From assembly GCA_029261655.1 (NCBI GenBank), contig JAJDAY010000036.1:57380-121379 (forward strand): a stretch of DNA of 64,000 nt. The letters run 5' to 3'. The notes beneath the pieces are model-generated. The model made no database searches. It saw nothing but the letters and a program-made list of their open reading frames with translations, and was not told the origin of the DNA. Origin of the DNA: Nitrospinaceae bacterium (GTDB lineage: Bacteria; Nitrospinota; Nitrospinia; Nitrospinales; VA-1). The translations under genes were made by a program, and so were the position numbers. Numbering within the stretch: the stretch's first letter is position 1; every line of letters starts with the position of its first letter. Of the stretch, positions 53,041 through 63,809 are shown one piece after another.

Positions 53041-53190
53041 CCCAAATTATGGTAAGTAATTGTAATCATTTATACGCATTTGAACGGAAAATTTTGACCA
53101 GGATCTCTGTTTGAATCGGGCCAGAAATTGCCTCTCCTTTAAAAAAGAAACTATCGATATTCCGAATATCAAAGCAAGGAAATTCAGCCC

Positions 53191-54237
53191 ATGAAGTTAT
53201 CGGATTATGATTTTGAATTGCCGGAGGAATTGATCGCCCAAACGCCCGTCGAGCACCGTGACCAATCCCGATTGATGGTGGTGGACCGTAAGGCTTCAAC
53301 CATCAAACACGATGTGTTTGGAAATATTTGCCGTTATCTGCCCGATCATCCTCTGATGATTTTCAACGACACTCAGGTGATTCCGGCGAAACTTCCTGGC
53401 TTCAGGAAAGATACCGGAAAATACCTCGAAATCATTCTCATCCGTGAGACGGAACCCACCCTTTGGGAAGCTCTGGTGAAAGGCCTCAGCCGACTGAAAC
53501 CGGGTACAGAATTTTATCTGTGCGATGGAGCCGTCACCGCTATTTTGAAAGGGCGTGAAGATAACCGGGCCATCTTGAAACTCATTTACCAGGGAGAACT
53601 CGGCCCTATTTTGGATGCTTCGGCAAAGATGCCCCTCCCCCCCTATATCCGCCGAAACAGCCATGATAATTCCGAATTACTCGCAATGGACCGCGAACGG
53701 TATCAAACAATTTATGCGGCGAATCAGGGGGCTATAGCCGCGCCTACAGCGGGGCTCCATTTCACGCCTGAACTGATGGATGAAATAGGTTCGGGAAAAG
53801 CAGACCTGGCTTTTCTTACATTACATGTCGGTGTGGGAACGTTCATGCCCATCCGTGTAAACGATATTTGTGATCACAAAATGGGATGGGAAAACTTTGT
53901 TATTTCAAAGGAAACGTGGAACCGGCTGGTTGGTGCGAAAACAATGGGACAAAAAGTTCTGGCGGTAGGAACAACGACGACCCGTGTACTGGAGTCGCTG
54001 AACTTTGAGAACCCGACTCAAAAGGAAGTGACAGGTGGAACGGATGTATTTATTTTTCCCGGCAGAAAGTTTAATACGGTGAATCAGTTACTGACAAATT
54101 TTCATTTGCCAAGGTCCACCCTCTTCCTGCTCGTCTGCGCCTTCTCCGGCGACGACCTGATGCGAAAAGCCTATCAGGAAGCCATCCACGAAAAATATAG
54201 ATTCTTCAGTTACGGCGACGCGATGCTGATTTTGTAA
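53191..54237 (+). CDS. queA: S-adenosylmethionine:tRNA ribosyltransferase-isomerase
   Basis: Makes epoxyqueuosine in tRNA during queuosine synthesis. The 348-residue length is standard. N-terminal KLSDYDFELPEELIAQTP and the segments GAIAAPTAGLHFTPEL, LHVGVGTFMPIR and LLTNFHLPRSTLFLLVCAF, in part, are diagnostic. Tgt is not in the window. Confidence 0.96.
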   Translation: MKLSDYDFELPEELIAQTPVEHRDQSRLMVVDRKASTIKHDVFGNICRYLPDHPLMIFNDTQVIPAKLPGFRKDTGKYLEIILIRETEPTLWEALVKGLSRLKPGTEFYLCDGAVTAILKGREDNRAILKLIYQGELGPILDASAKMPLPPYIRRNSHDNSELLAMDRERYQTIYAANQGAIAAPTAGLHFTPELMDEIGSGKADLAFLTLHVGVGTFMPIRVNDICDHKMGWENFVISKETWNRLVGAKTMGQKVLAVGTTTTRVLESLNFENPTQKEVTGGTDVFIFPGRKFNTVNQLLTNFHLPRSTLFLLVCAFSGDDLMRKAYQEAIHEKYRFFSYGDAMLIL

Positions 54238-54266
54238 ATGCGCACCGTCAAATGAGGCGAAGTTTT

Positions 54267-54548
54267 TTACTCGTCCTCATTGACGGCTTGTTTGAAATGC
54301 TTTCCGGATTTAAAGCGAACCACTTTTCGAGCTGATATTTCTGCCTCTTCACCGGTTTTGGGGTTTCGTCCTATTCTTTTCGTTTTCGCTCGGACCTGAA
54401 AGGTTCCAAAGCGACGTAAAATGACAGGCTCGCCATGTCCCAAGGATTCCTTGATCAATTCGATGACGGTTTCAACAGCTTCTTCAGCCTTTGTTCTGGA
54501 CAAACTGGCTCTTGAAGAAACTTGATTAATAATATCTTGCTTGGTCAT
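54267..54548 (-). CDS. IHF/HU-family nucleoid DNA-binding protein
   Basis: A 93-residue DNA-bending protein. MTKQDIINQVSSRASLSRTKAEEAVE, abridged, begins the helical dimer part; RRFGTFQVRAKTKRIGRNPKTGEE spans the DNA arm, with the Pro that intercalates DNA in GRNPKTG. Length and the extended C-terminus fit IHF-alpha better than HU, but a subunit type cannot be fixed by eye. A GGAGGG ribosome-binding site precedes the ATG. Confidence 0.9.
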   Translation of the reverse strand: MTKQDIINQVSSRASLSRTKAEEAVETVIELIKESLGHGEPVILRRFGTFQVRAKTKRIGRNPKTGEEAEISARKVVRFKSGKHFKQAVNEDE

Positions 54549-55112
54549 GGTCCCTCCTTCAAAGACGAATAAATTCTTCCCACTATTTCACAAAGATAAA
54601 TTCGATCACCAAAAACTACATCAATAAACCGACACACACCTGACATTGCAAATCAGGCTCAGAATGCATCAGATATGGTAAGCTTTTTAATAATAAACAT
54701 CTGCGTCCCGAAATTCACCAGAATCATGCCACACAGAAAAAAACATCTCCTGCCTGCATTTTCAGCCTCAATATTATGAGAAAACTTTCTTTGGTGATTT
54801 ATCCACTGTACCATTTAAATTAAAAATATCAATACCTTATTGCAAAAAAATTCCAGGTATCGCGATAATATTTATATTTCAAGCAATTACATTAAAATTT
54901 TTTAATAAATTGCTTAAAACGGGGCCGACAATAAAACCCTTGAAAATTCGGCCCTTCAGGGAACGGCCTCAAATAGCTATTTAAGATTGATTTCAGTATA
55001 GCATAACTATCTGAAAATAAAGGACTTTTTTAAATATTTTTTAATTTTGCGGCAGACTTGCGAAGATTCAGGCAATTTCGGGGCGGGAGGTGGTTCGGAC
55101 TTCAGAAAATCG
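54549..55112. other. Long AT-rich intergenic region with two inverted repeats
   Basis: A 564-base gap without a credible open frame. Two inverted repeats lie next to each other: AAGCAATT (54881-54888) with AATTGCTT (54908-54915), and GGGCCGA (54922-54928) with TCGGCCC (54948-54954). They could be the terminator of the eno-ftsB transcript (minus strand) or part of an untranslated structured RNA. The promoter of the IHF/HU gene should lie in the left part. Nothing else is seen. Confidence 0.45.
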
Positions 55113-55406
55113 TTATTGGGAGGAATTTTTTCTGACAATTTGATAAACGGTTTCTCCAGGTTTGACCAGGTTCAATTTCTCGCGGGATATTTTCTCAATG
55201 GCCAGGGGATTTGACTTCAATGCATCAATTTCCAAGCTGATTTTAGCGTTATTCTCACTCAGCACCTTATTGTTTTGCCTCATTTCAGCCATTTGGTCCT
55301 GCAACCTGAAAACATTTAATATGCCTTCATCGTGAAAAAAAGCGGCCAGCATCAGGAAAACAAAAAACGCAAGACTCAGTGTCAGGATTTGTTGATAGCG
55401 GGACAT
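55113..55406 (-). CDS. ftsB: FtsB/DivIC-type septum protein
   Basis: A 97-residue bitopic protein: a hydrophobic helix (about residues 8-26) followed by a coiled coil (DQMAEMRQNNKVLSENNAKISLEI, in part) and the typical GETVYQIVRK end. It fits the FtsB/DivIC family that links FtsL and FtsQ in the divisome. It follows eno by 31 bases, the same neighbour as in many proteobacteria. Confidence 0.85.
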   Translation of the reverse strand: MSRYQQILTLSLAFFVFLMLAAFFHDEGILNVFRLQDQMAEMRQNNKVLSENNAKISLEIDALKSNPLAIEKISREKLNLVKPGETVYQIVRKNSSQ

Positions 55407-55437
55407 AATTTTTTATCGAGAAAAAAATTAATAATTA

Positions 55438-56739
<1,302 letters not shown>

Positions 56740-56758
56740 TTAAACATAAAAAATGGGC

Positions 56759-58048
56759 CTACCCTTTGGCTTTTTGCAATGCCTTAAAATTTGCCTGAAT
56801 GGTTTTCTCAATGTCTTGTTCCGAATGCGCGGTCGTCATAAAACCGGCTTCAAACTGGGAGGGAGCAATGTATATTCCTTCCTCCAGCATGGCATTGAAG
56901 TAGCGTTTGAAAAATTCTGTGTCGCAGGTTTTCACGGTGTTAAAATCAACGACCTCGGTCCCGGTAAAAAACATGGAAAACATGGAGCCCACACGGGTGA
57001 ATTTTGCGGTGATGCCCAGTTTGGCAACATTTTCTTTGAAACCATTACAGAGCAGGTTGGATTTTCTTTCAAGATCGGCATAGATGTTGTCCCCCGACAA
57101 CAGTTCCAGCATTTTGATACCCGCCGCCATCGCCAACGGATTTCCCGAAAGCGTCCCTGCCTGATAAACCGAACCCGTCGGGGAAATATGATCCATCAGC
57201 TTTTTTGGCCCGCCATAGGCCCCGACCGGCAAACCACCGCCAATGATTTTACCAAGACAGGTGAGATCAGGCTGAATATTAAAAATGGATTGCGCCCCTC
57301 CGAGAGTCACGCGAAACCCGGTAATGACCTCATCGAAAATCAGCAGACTGCCGGATTTTCGGGTCACATCGCGTAGGGTCTGCAAAAAACCTTCTTTGGG
57401 AGGAATCACTCCCATATTTCCGGCGATAGCTTCTACAATGACGCAGGCGATTTCATCTCCCTGATCGGCGAACAATTTTTTCACACTGTCTGGATCGTTG
57501 TAGGGGAGCGTGAGAGTCTTTTTCGCGAGGTCGGCGACGATTCCAGGGCATTCCGGGGTCCCCAATGACAACAGGCCGGACCCGGCCTTGACCAGCATAC
57601 TGTCTGCGTGGCCGTGATAACAGCCCTCGAATTTTAAAATTTTGTCGCGTCCGGTGATTCCACGTGCCAGGCGGGTGGCGCTCATCACAGCTTCAGTGCC
57701 GGAATTGACCATGCGCACAATTTCCATGGATGGAAACGCTCCGGTCACTTTTTCCGCAAGGGTGATCTCCTTTTCAGTCGGCGCCCCGTAACTGGTCCCC
57801 AACCGGGCCTGTTCGCTGATCGCCGCAACGATTTCAGGATGGGCGTGGCCGAGAATAAGAGGCCCCCAGGAGGAAACGTAGTCGATGAATTCATTGCCAT
57901 CGACATCGGTGATTCTAGCCCCTTGGGCGCTTTGAATGAAAAGAGGGTTTCCGCCAACCGCGTTGAACGCCCGAACGGGGCTGTTCACGCCTCCCGGCAT
58001 AACAGTTTGGGCACGCGCAAATAGTTTTTCTGATTTGTTTCTGGTCAC
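56759..58048 (-). CDS. hemL: Glutamate-1-semialdehyde 2,1-aminomutase
   Basis: PLP enzyme that makes 5-aminolevulinate in the C5 heme route. The 429-residue length is standard. PLP-lysine lies in CLGKIIGGGLPVGAYGG. Other markers are NSGTEAVMSATRLARG and YQAGTLSGNPLAMAAG. It ends 34 bases before eno and starts 2 bases after the mtaP stop, so mtaP-hemL look co-transcribed. Confidence 0.97.
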   Translation of the reverse strand: MTRNKSEKLFARAQTVMPGGVNSPVRAFNAVGGNPLFIQSAQGARITDVDGNEFIDYVSSWGPLILGHAHPEIVAAISEQARLGTSYGAPTEKEITLAEKVTGAFPSMEIVRMVNSGTEAVMSATRLARGITGRDKILKFEGCYHGHADSMLVKAGSGLLSLGTPECPGIVADLAKKTLTLPYNDPDSVKKLFADQGDEIACVIVEAIAGNMGVIPPKEGFLQTLRDVTRKSGSLLIFDEVITGFRVTLGGAQSIFNIQPDLTCLGKIIGGGLPVGAYGGPKKLMDHISPTGSVYQAGTLSGNPLAMAAGIKMLELLSGDNIYADLERKSNLLCNGFKENVAKLGITAKFTRVGSMFSMFFTGTEVVDFNTVKTCDTEFFKRYFNAMLEEGIYIAPSQFEAGFMTTAHSEQDIEKTIQANFKALQKAKG

Positions 58049-58050
58049 TA

Positions 58051-58893
58051 TCAGATCTCAAATAAAATGGATAACTCTTTCCTGAGTTTCTCAGGAATTA
58101 ATTTTTTGTCGGTCACAATGGCGGTGGCGGCGGCGGAAGCACAGGCGCAACCGGGTTTATCCGTTAGTTCGGTGACCAGAGCCTTGATGGCGACCTGGGC
58201 ATTTTCCACATTTTCTCCCATGATTTGCAAAACCGCTTCCAGGGTCACGGGTTCTTCTTCCACCAACCAGCAATCATAATCGGTCACAAGAGCCAGCGTG
58301 GCATAGCAGATTCCCGCTTCACGGGCCAGTTTGGCCTCGGTCACGTTGGTCATGCCGATGATATCGACACCCCATTGTCGGTAAAGGTTGGATTCGGCCC
58401 GGGTGGAAAACTGCGGCCCCTCAATGCAGATGTAAGTGCCGCCCTCATGAACTTCGGCCCCGGCTTTTCTGGCCGCACCAGTCACTTTATAGGAAAGGTC
58501 CGGGCAGATGGGGTCCGCCAGACTGACATGGCCCACGAGACCGGTGGTGAAAAATGTGCTGATTCGACGGGTGGTGCGGTCTATGAACTGGTCCGGGACG
58601 GAAAAGTGGCCGGGATGTAATTCTTCTTTCATACTGCCCACCGCGCTCACCGACAGGATGCGCTCGACCCCGAGCTTTTTCAGCGCGAAAATATTGGCGC
58701 GGAAATTTATCTCGGACGGAGGTATGAAATGGCCGGTTCCATGCCTGGGAAGAAAGGCCAGACGCACGCCCATCAGTTCTCCTAACACGACCTCATCGGA
58801 TGGCGCCCCAAACGGCGTATCTACCACCACCTTTTCCAGGATTTTCAACTCCTTCATGTGGTAAAGACCACTGCCGCCAATCACGCCAAGCAT
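58051..58893 (-). CDS. mtaP: S-methyl-5'-thioadenosine phosphorylase
   Basis: Cleaves methylthioadenosine in methionine salvage. The 280-residue protein has the phosphate-binding GVIGGSGLY start, PRHGTGHFIPPSEINFRAN and the active-site region EGPQFSTRAESNLYR. The trimeric family (MTAP/PNP) also includes inosine-type enzymes, so substrate preference is inferred. Confidence 0.9.
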   Translation of the reverse strand: MLGVIGGSGLYHMKELKILEKVVVDTPFGAPSDEVVLGELMGVRLAFLPRHGTGHFIPPSEINFRANIFALKKLGVERILSVSAVGSMKEELHPGHFSVPDQFIDRTTRRISTFFTTGLVGHVSLADPICPDLSYKVTGAARKAGAEVHEGGTYICIEGPQFSTRAESNLYRQWGVDIIGMTNVTEAKLAREAGICYATLALVTDYDCWLVEEEPVTLEAVLQIMGENVENAQVAIKALVTELTDKPGCACASAAATAIVTDKKLIPEKLRKELSILFEI

Positions 58894-58986
58894 TTCAACT
58901 CTCTGAATATAAATGGATCTTTTTTAACGCAAACCATAACCGATCGGGTGAGCGGTCACCCCGTCGCTCCCCGCGGATTCGTCTGC

Positions 58987-61284
58987 CTAATCTTCTTCTT
59001 CAGGTTCCGGTTTTTCCCGGACCTTTTCAACCTGACTCAAAAGGAATTTCAATTCCGAGATTTGTTCACCGGCAACGCGCATCGTGGCTTTTTCTTTATT
59101 CAGGCTTTGGATTTTTATATTAACGTCTTCCGCCACCAGATTCAGGTTGCTCAATCGCTTGTCCACTTCATCCAGCATTCCGATTTTATTATTCAGCATA
59201 TCGATCTTGGACTCCGCTTCTTCCGTGATCGAATTGAGTTTGTCGATATTGTGGTTGATCTTGTTCATGTTTTCCCGCTCCCGGTCAATCCGGTCTTTTT
59301 CGGCTTTAACACGAACAATTACCGCCGAAAGTTTGCCAAGAGCCATTTCGGTATTGCGGACCTTCTCCTCACCGGCGGTCACCTGTTTGAACCTTCTTTC
59401 AACCTGCGTCATCATGTTATTGAGCTGTTCGATTTTCTTTTCAGAATTTAAAATGAACTCCTCTTTGTCATTCAACGCTTCCTGCCTCAAGTCCAGATCC
59501 TTGAATTTTTGATCAATGTCATCGAGTTTTCTCTGGACGCTCTGAACTTTCGCCAACTCCTTATACATGCCCTCCGCTTTGGTCTCAAAGCTGGCGGAGA
59601 CTTTCTCCAGTTCTGTTTTAATTCCATCTATCTGGTCGATCTCCTCCTTGGCTTCCTGTAAATCTGTAAACCTCGATTGCAACTCGACTTCCAGTTTGCT
59701 TTGCCTGGAAACAAGCGTGCCCATCCTTTTTTCCTGATCGTCCAGGGTGGATTTTTCCTTGGCAATGTCCAGGATTTTTTCGTCCACCTGATCGGACATG
59801 GAACTCAGACTCTCCAGCTTCTGATCGATTTTATCCAGAAAATCGATTTTCTTGCTTATCTTGGAAATTTTGATATTTGCTTCTTCTATAAAAAAGTCCA
59901 ACCCATCGACTTTCTTTTCCAGTTTTTCGATCAAAGCCTTTCTCTGCATCTGGGTTTCCATCTTGACATCCAGGCTGATGACCATGGACCCAAGATCATT
60001 GATTTTCTTGTCCACCTGATCGACGAGATTCTGCTTGCGAATCACCTCGTCCATTTGCAGGCGGGTCGATTCACTGATCTCCTGAATTTTCAGCATGATG
60101 CTTCCAATGGAATCGATCTTTTCAACTTCCTTGTCCATCCGCTTGACTTTTTCTTCCGCTTCAGCGGCCATCACATTGAAGTCGCTCATTTTTTCATTGG
60201 CCGCTTCAATAATTTTCATTTCCTCTTTTAGGACCACCATTTTATTGCCCAGGTTGTCCATGAGGAAAGTATTCATCTTGTTGATTTTCTCTTCCGTTTT
60301 TTCGACAATCACTTTTTCATCGAGTATCCGGGAGATTTTCGTTTCGACATCGACCGAAAGCGCGTCGAGGTCTCGCAAGCGGCCGCTGATACTGCGGATC
60401 ATCTCATTTTTTACGGAAATATTTTTGGACTCAACTTTCAGGTCGCTGACTTCCTCGTTCAGACGGGTTAACAAATCATGGGTTTCCCGGACCAGATGGC
60501 TTTTCCCCAACACCGTTTCATAATCTTCTTTCACAACTTCCAGAGTCTGTTTTAAATCCTCGGTGTCCCTTGAATAGTTGATGATGGACTCTTTTTCCTG
60601 ATGAACGACGGTCAGCCGGGAATCTATTTCATCGAGGGTGTTTGTCATTTCGTCCAGCTTGAGGGTCCCCGCGTTCATCATCTCCTTGAAGCTGACGATT
60701 TCATCCACCCGTTCAGAGACCATGTCCATCATCCCCTCCAGGCGGTTGATACTGCGGTCTGCCGACTTGATCAGTCTGCTTTCTTCTTTGAGTTTCTTGA
60801 CTTTGGAATCCATGTCCCAGACAAGGACATTGAGGCGCCCGGCGTCTTCATTGGCTTTTTCTACCAGCCCTCTTTGCTGATGCAGGCTTTTTATTTTGTG
60901 GTCGATGTGCTCGCTCAACAAATGCAGTTCGTCAAGCTCACGTTTGAGGGTGTTGTAATTGGATTCCAGCTCCTTGGAAACACGTTGAAAATCCCTGACG
61001 CGAACGTCAATGGTTTTTATTTCCACGAAACTTTGATTGAAGGTGTCCAGCTTATTTAAGGTATAAGGAACCTGAGCTTCGATCTTTTCGAAAAAATGTT
61101 TCTTTTCCTCCAGCTCCGCTGTTTTATGCTCAAAATATTCAACGAGCATTTGCAGGTTTTTTCTTTCATGGGCGGCGACATCAAGCAATTCCTTAAATTC
61201 CGCGAGGTTGAAATTTTCAGGACCGGAAGAGCCTTTCTGACTGGTTGACTCGTCGGGTCCGCTTGTATCTGGCTTGTCCGCCAT
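58987..61284 (-). CDS. Long coiled-coil protein with a 31-residue repeat
   Basis: A 765-residue protein starting at ATG 61284 (MADKPDTSG), which has the ribosome-binding site AAGGAACC; the frame opens 14 codons further upstream. The first 35 residues are disordered. Nearly all the rest is alpha-helical coiled coil. From about residue 116 to the end (numbered from 61284) a unit of exactly 31 residues recurs about 21 times: a K/R-[ILM]-x2-[LM] start, a K/R at unit position 15 and often K at 23. Two small shifts (1 and 4 residues) break the register. There is no membrane segment and no ATPase motif, so it is not an SMC protein. The size and regularity suit a filament or scaffold protein. The tail is acidic (EPEEED). 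Confidence 0.75.
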   Translation of the reverse strand: MADKPDTSGPDESTSQKGSSGPENFNLAEFKELLDVAAHERKNLQMLVEYFEHKTAELEEKKHFFEKIEAQVPYTLNKLDTFNQSFVEIKTIDVRVRDFQRVSKELESNYNTLKRELDELHLLSEHIDHKIKSLHQQRGLVEKANEDAGRLNVLVWDMDSKVKKLKEESRLIKSADRSINRLEGMMDMVSERVDEIVSFKEMMNAGTLKLDEMTNTLDEIDSRLTVVHQEKESIINYSRDTEDLKQTLEVVKEDYETVLGKSHLVRETHDLLTRLNEEVSDLKVESKNISVKNEMIRSISGRLRDLDALSVDVETKISRILDEKVIVEKTEEKINKMNTFLMDNLGNKMVVLKEEMKIIEAANEKMSDFNVMAAEAEEKVKRMDKEVEKIDSIGSIMLKIQEISESTRLQMDEVIRKQNLVDQVDKKINDLGSMVISLDVKMETQMQRKALIEKLEKKVDGLDFFIEEANIKISKISKKIDFLDKIDQKLESLSSMSDQVDEKILDIAKEKSTLDDQEKRMGTLVSRQSKLEVELQSRFTDLQEAKEEIDQIDGIKTELEKVSASFETKAEGMYKELAKVQSVQRKLDDIDQKFKDLDLRQEALNDKEEFILNSEKKIEQLNNMMTQVERRFKQVTAGEEKVRNTEMALGKLSAVIVRVKAEKDRIDRERENMNKINHNIDKLNSITEEAESKIDMLNNKIGMLDEVDKRLSNLNLVAEDVNIKIQSLNKEKATMRVAGEQISELKFLLSQVEKVREKPEPEEED

Positions 61285-61444
61285 GGTTGGTTCCTTGAAG
61301 GTGGATAGAAATCGAGGAAATTTCAAGCGACTTAAATCAATTAAGTGGCTATTATATATACACTTAGTGTTTGCCTAAAGTCAAGGCCAAGTCACTGAAA
61401 AGGGAGGATTTTTTGTTATTATTTAATTTTTTACGATCGCCCGC

Positions 61445-62464
61445 CTAACGCTGAATGATATGTTCAGCGATTTGCACCGCATTCAAGGCGGCTCCTTTTC
61501 TAAGGTTATCCGCCACGACCCAGAAATTGATCGCCCTTTCTTTAGATATATCGTCACGAAGCCGCCCCACCATAACCTCATCTTTTCCTTCCGCGTTTAT
61601 AGCCAGCGGGTATTCGTTCTTATCCGGGTCGTCCACAATCCGGATTCCGGGAGAATCATGCAGGAGTTTTTTCACATCCAGCGCGGAAATGGGTTCCTCA
61701 GTTTCTACGTTGACGGACTCCGAATGAGAATAAAACACCGGGACCCTTACGGTGGTGGGCGATACCTGAATGGAATCGTCCCCTAGAATTTTCCGGGTTT
61801 CGTTCACCATTTTCATTTCTTCTTTCGTGTATCCATTATCCAGAAACACATCTATATGGGGCAGGCAGTTAAAAGCAATTTGATGAGGATAAACCTGAGA
61901 CACGCAGTCCTTATTATCCAAAACGCCGATCGTTTGCGTTGTCAGTTCGGCAATTGCCTTTTGTCCCGAACCGGATACAGATTGATAGGTGGAAACCACC
62001 ACGCGTTTGATCCGGTACCGAGCATGAATGGGATGCAGGGCGACCACCATCTGGATGGTCGAGCAGTTGGGATTGGCGATGATCCCCGGTTGCTCCGGGA
62101 TGGCCTCCGGGTTCACTTCAGGAACCACCAGAGGAATATTTTTATCCATACGAAAGGCACTGCTGTTGTCGATGACGATGCAACCTGCCTGCACGGCAAA
62201 TGGGGCGTATTTCAAACTCACCGACGCGCCGGCGGAAAAAAGAGCAAAATCCAGCCCTTCAAACGAGTTTTCTGTCAAAATTTCGACAGGGATGGATTGC
62301 CCCCGGAACGAAAACGTCTGCCCGGCGGACCGGGGCGACGCCAGAAGAACCAGGCGATCCACCGGAAAATTTCTCTCCTCAAGAGTGGTCAACATTCTTC
62401 TGCCCACCGCGCCGGTGGCGCCCACAATGCCAACGATATATTTTTGCTTTTTATTAAATGCCAT
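61445..62464 (-). CDS. asd: Aspartate-semialdehyde dehydrogenase
   Basis: NADPH-dependent enzyme of lysine, threonine and methionine synthesis and of diaminopimelate formation. The 339-residue protein shows [10 protein letters not shown] at the N-terminus, the catalytic Cys in [10 protein letters not shown] and the [11 protein letters not shown] segment. Its start overlaps the leuB end by 11 bases, so the two are translationally coupled. Confidence 0.96.
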   Translation of the reverse strand: MAFNKKQKYIVGIVGATGAVGRRMLTTLEERNFPVDRLVLLASPRSAGQTFSFRGQSIPVEILTENSFEGLDFALFSAGASVSLKYAPFAVQAGCIVIDNSSAFRMDKNIPLVVPEVNPEAIPEQPGIIANPNCSTIQMVVALHPIHARYRIKRVVVSTYQSVSGSGQKAIAELTTQTIGVLDNKDCVSQVYPHQIAFNCLPHIDVFLDNGYTKEEMKMVNETRKILGDDSIQVSPTTVRVPVFYSHSESVNVETEEPISALDVKKLLHDSPGIRIVDDPDKNEYPLAINAEGKDEVMVGRLRDDISKERAINFWVVADNLRKGAALNAVQIAEHIIQR

Positions 62465-63545
62465 TTTTCTCCAGTTCCTCGGCTACCAAATCCCCCATCT
62501 CCGTGGTTCCCACTTCCTTCATCCCCTTGGACATGATGTCCGGGGTACGGACTCCTTTGTTCAAAACCGATTCAACGGCTTTTTCTATCCATGAATCGAC
62601 TTCCTCCCTGTTTAAAGAATATTTAAACATCATGCCGACCGATAGAATGGTGGCCAACGGATTGGCCTTGCCCTGCCCCGCGATATCCGGGGCGCTGCCA
62701 TGAATGGGCTCGTACATCCCGGTTTCACCGCCGACACTTGCCGATGGCAACATGCCGATGGAACCGGTCAGCATGGACGCTTCGTCGCTCAGGATATCGC
62801 CGAACATATTGGTTGTCACAATAACGTCGAACTGATTGGGGTCGCGCACCAACTGCATGGCGCAGTTGTCCACATACATGTGTTGCAGTTCGATATCCGA
62901 AAAATCTTTTTGCACACGGGTGACAACTTCCCTCCACAGGCCCGTGGCCTCCAGAACGTTGGCTTTATCCACCGACAACACTTTTTTGTCTCTTTTGCCC
63001 GCGACCTGAAAAGCGATTTTTGCGATCCTCTCAATTTCCGGCTCGGTATAAACCAGGGTGTTCACCCCTTTGCGAGTTCCATCCGCCAAAGTTTCGACGC
63101 CCCGCGGTTCGCCAAAATAAATGCCTCCGGTCAATTCCCGGACCACCATAATATCCAGACCTTCCACCACTTCACGCTTCAGGGTGGACGCTTCCAGAAG
63201 AGCGGGAAATATTTTTGCCGGGCGCAGATTGGCATAAAGTTGCAGGGACGACCGCAAGCCCAGCAGTGCCCGCTCGGGACGCAGAGAAAAATCCAGATTT
63301 TCCCATTTAGGCCCACCCACCGCGCCCAGAAGAACGGCATCGGCATTTTTGGCGGCTTTCAATGACTCCTCAGGAAGAGGATGCCCGGTCGCTTCATAGC
63401 CCGCTCCGCCAACGGGAACCTGTTCCGTCTCCAGGGTCAGGTTCAATTTTTTTCCAACAATTTTTAATATTTTGACCGCTTCCTGAATGACTTCCGGTCC
63501 GATGCCATCGCCCGGCAATAAGGCGATCTTAAAATTTTCCTTCAT
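62454..63545 (-). CDS. leuB: 3-isopropylmalate dehydrogenase
   Basis: Oxidative decarboxylation in leucine synthesis. The 363-residue protein has [12 protein letters not shown], the family-specific [14 protein letters not shown] and [14 protein letters not shown], with the metal-binding Asp residues. A promoter lies about 90 bases upstream. It is the first gene of a leuB-asd pair. Confidence 0.97.
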   Translation of the reverse strand: MKENFKIALLPGDGIGPEVIQEAVKILKIVGKKLNLTLETEQVPVGGAGYEATGHPLPEESLKAAKNADAVLLGAVGGPKWENLDFSLRPERALLGLRSSLQLYANLRPAKIFPALLEASTLKREVVEGLDIMVVRELTGGIYFGEPRGVETLADGTRKGVNTLVYTEPEIERIAKIAFQVAGKRDKKVLSVDKANVLEATGLWREVVTRVQKDFSDIELQHMYVDNCAMQLVRDPNQFDVIVTTNMFGDILSDEASMLTGSIGMLPSASVGGETGMYEPIHGSAPDIAGQGKANPLATILSVGMMFKYSLNREEVDSWIEKAVESVLNKGVRTPDIMSKGMKEVGTTEMGDLVAEELEKNGI

Positions 63546-63641
63546 TTTTTACTTTTCCTGTTGTTTTTTCAGAATTCAAAATTCCAGAGGAACCGCTTTA
63601 CCGGCAAGGAATTCAGCCACCTTGGGAGTGAAACTTCAAGA

Positions 63642-63669
63642 AGTATAGCCGCATTAAACTCATTGTAAA
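63642..63669 (-). promoter_or_regulatory. Predicted promoter of leuB-asd
   Basis: On the minus strand, TTTACA (63669-63664) and TATACT (63647-63642) are 16 bases apart. The leader to the leuB ATG is about 90 bases. Confidence 0.5.
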
Positions 63670-63809
63670 TAAATATTTTTGCCTTATCATACGGTCCGCG
63701 CCGGCATGAAGCCGGGCTGAATAAAAACGCGCCGGGTTTTCAAAAAATTATTCGTTTTCCTTCTAACCTGCTTTTCCACCCGCTTTGAGGGGTTTTCCGG
63801 GCCTGTTTC

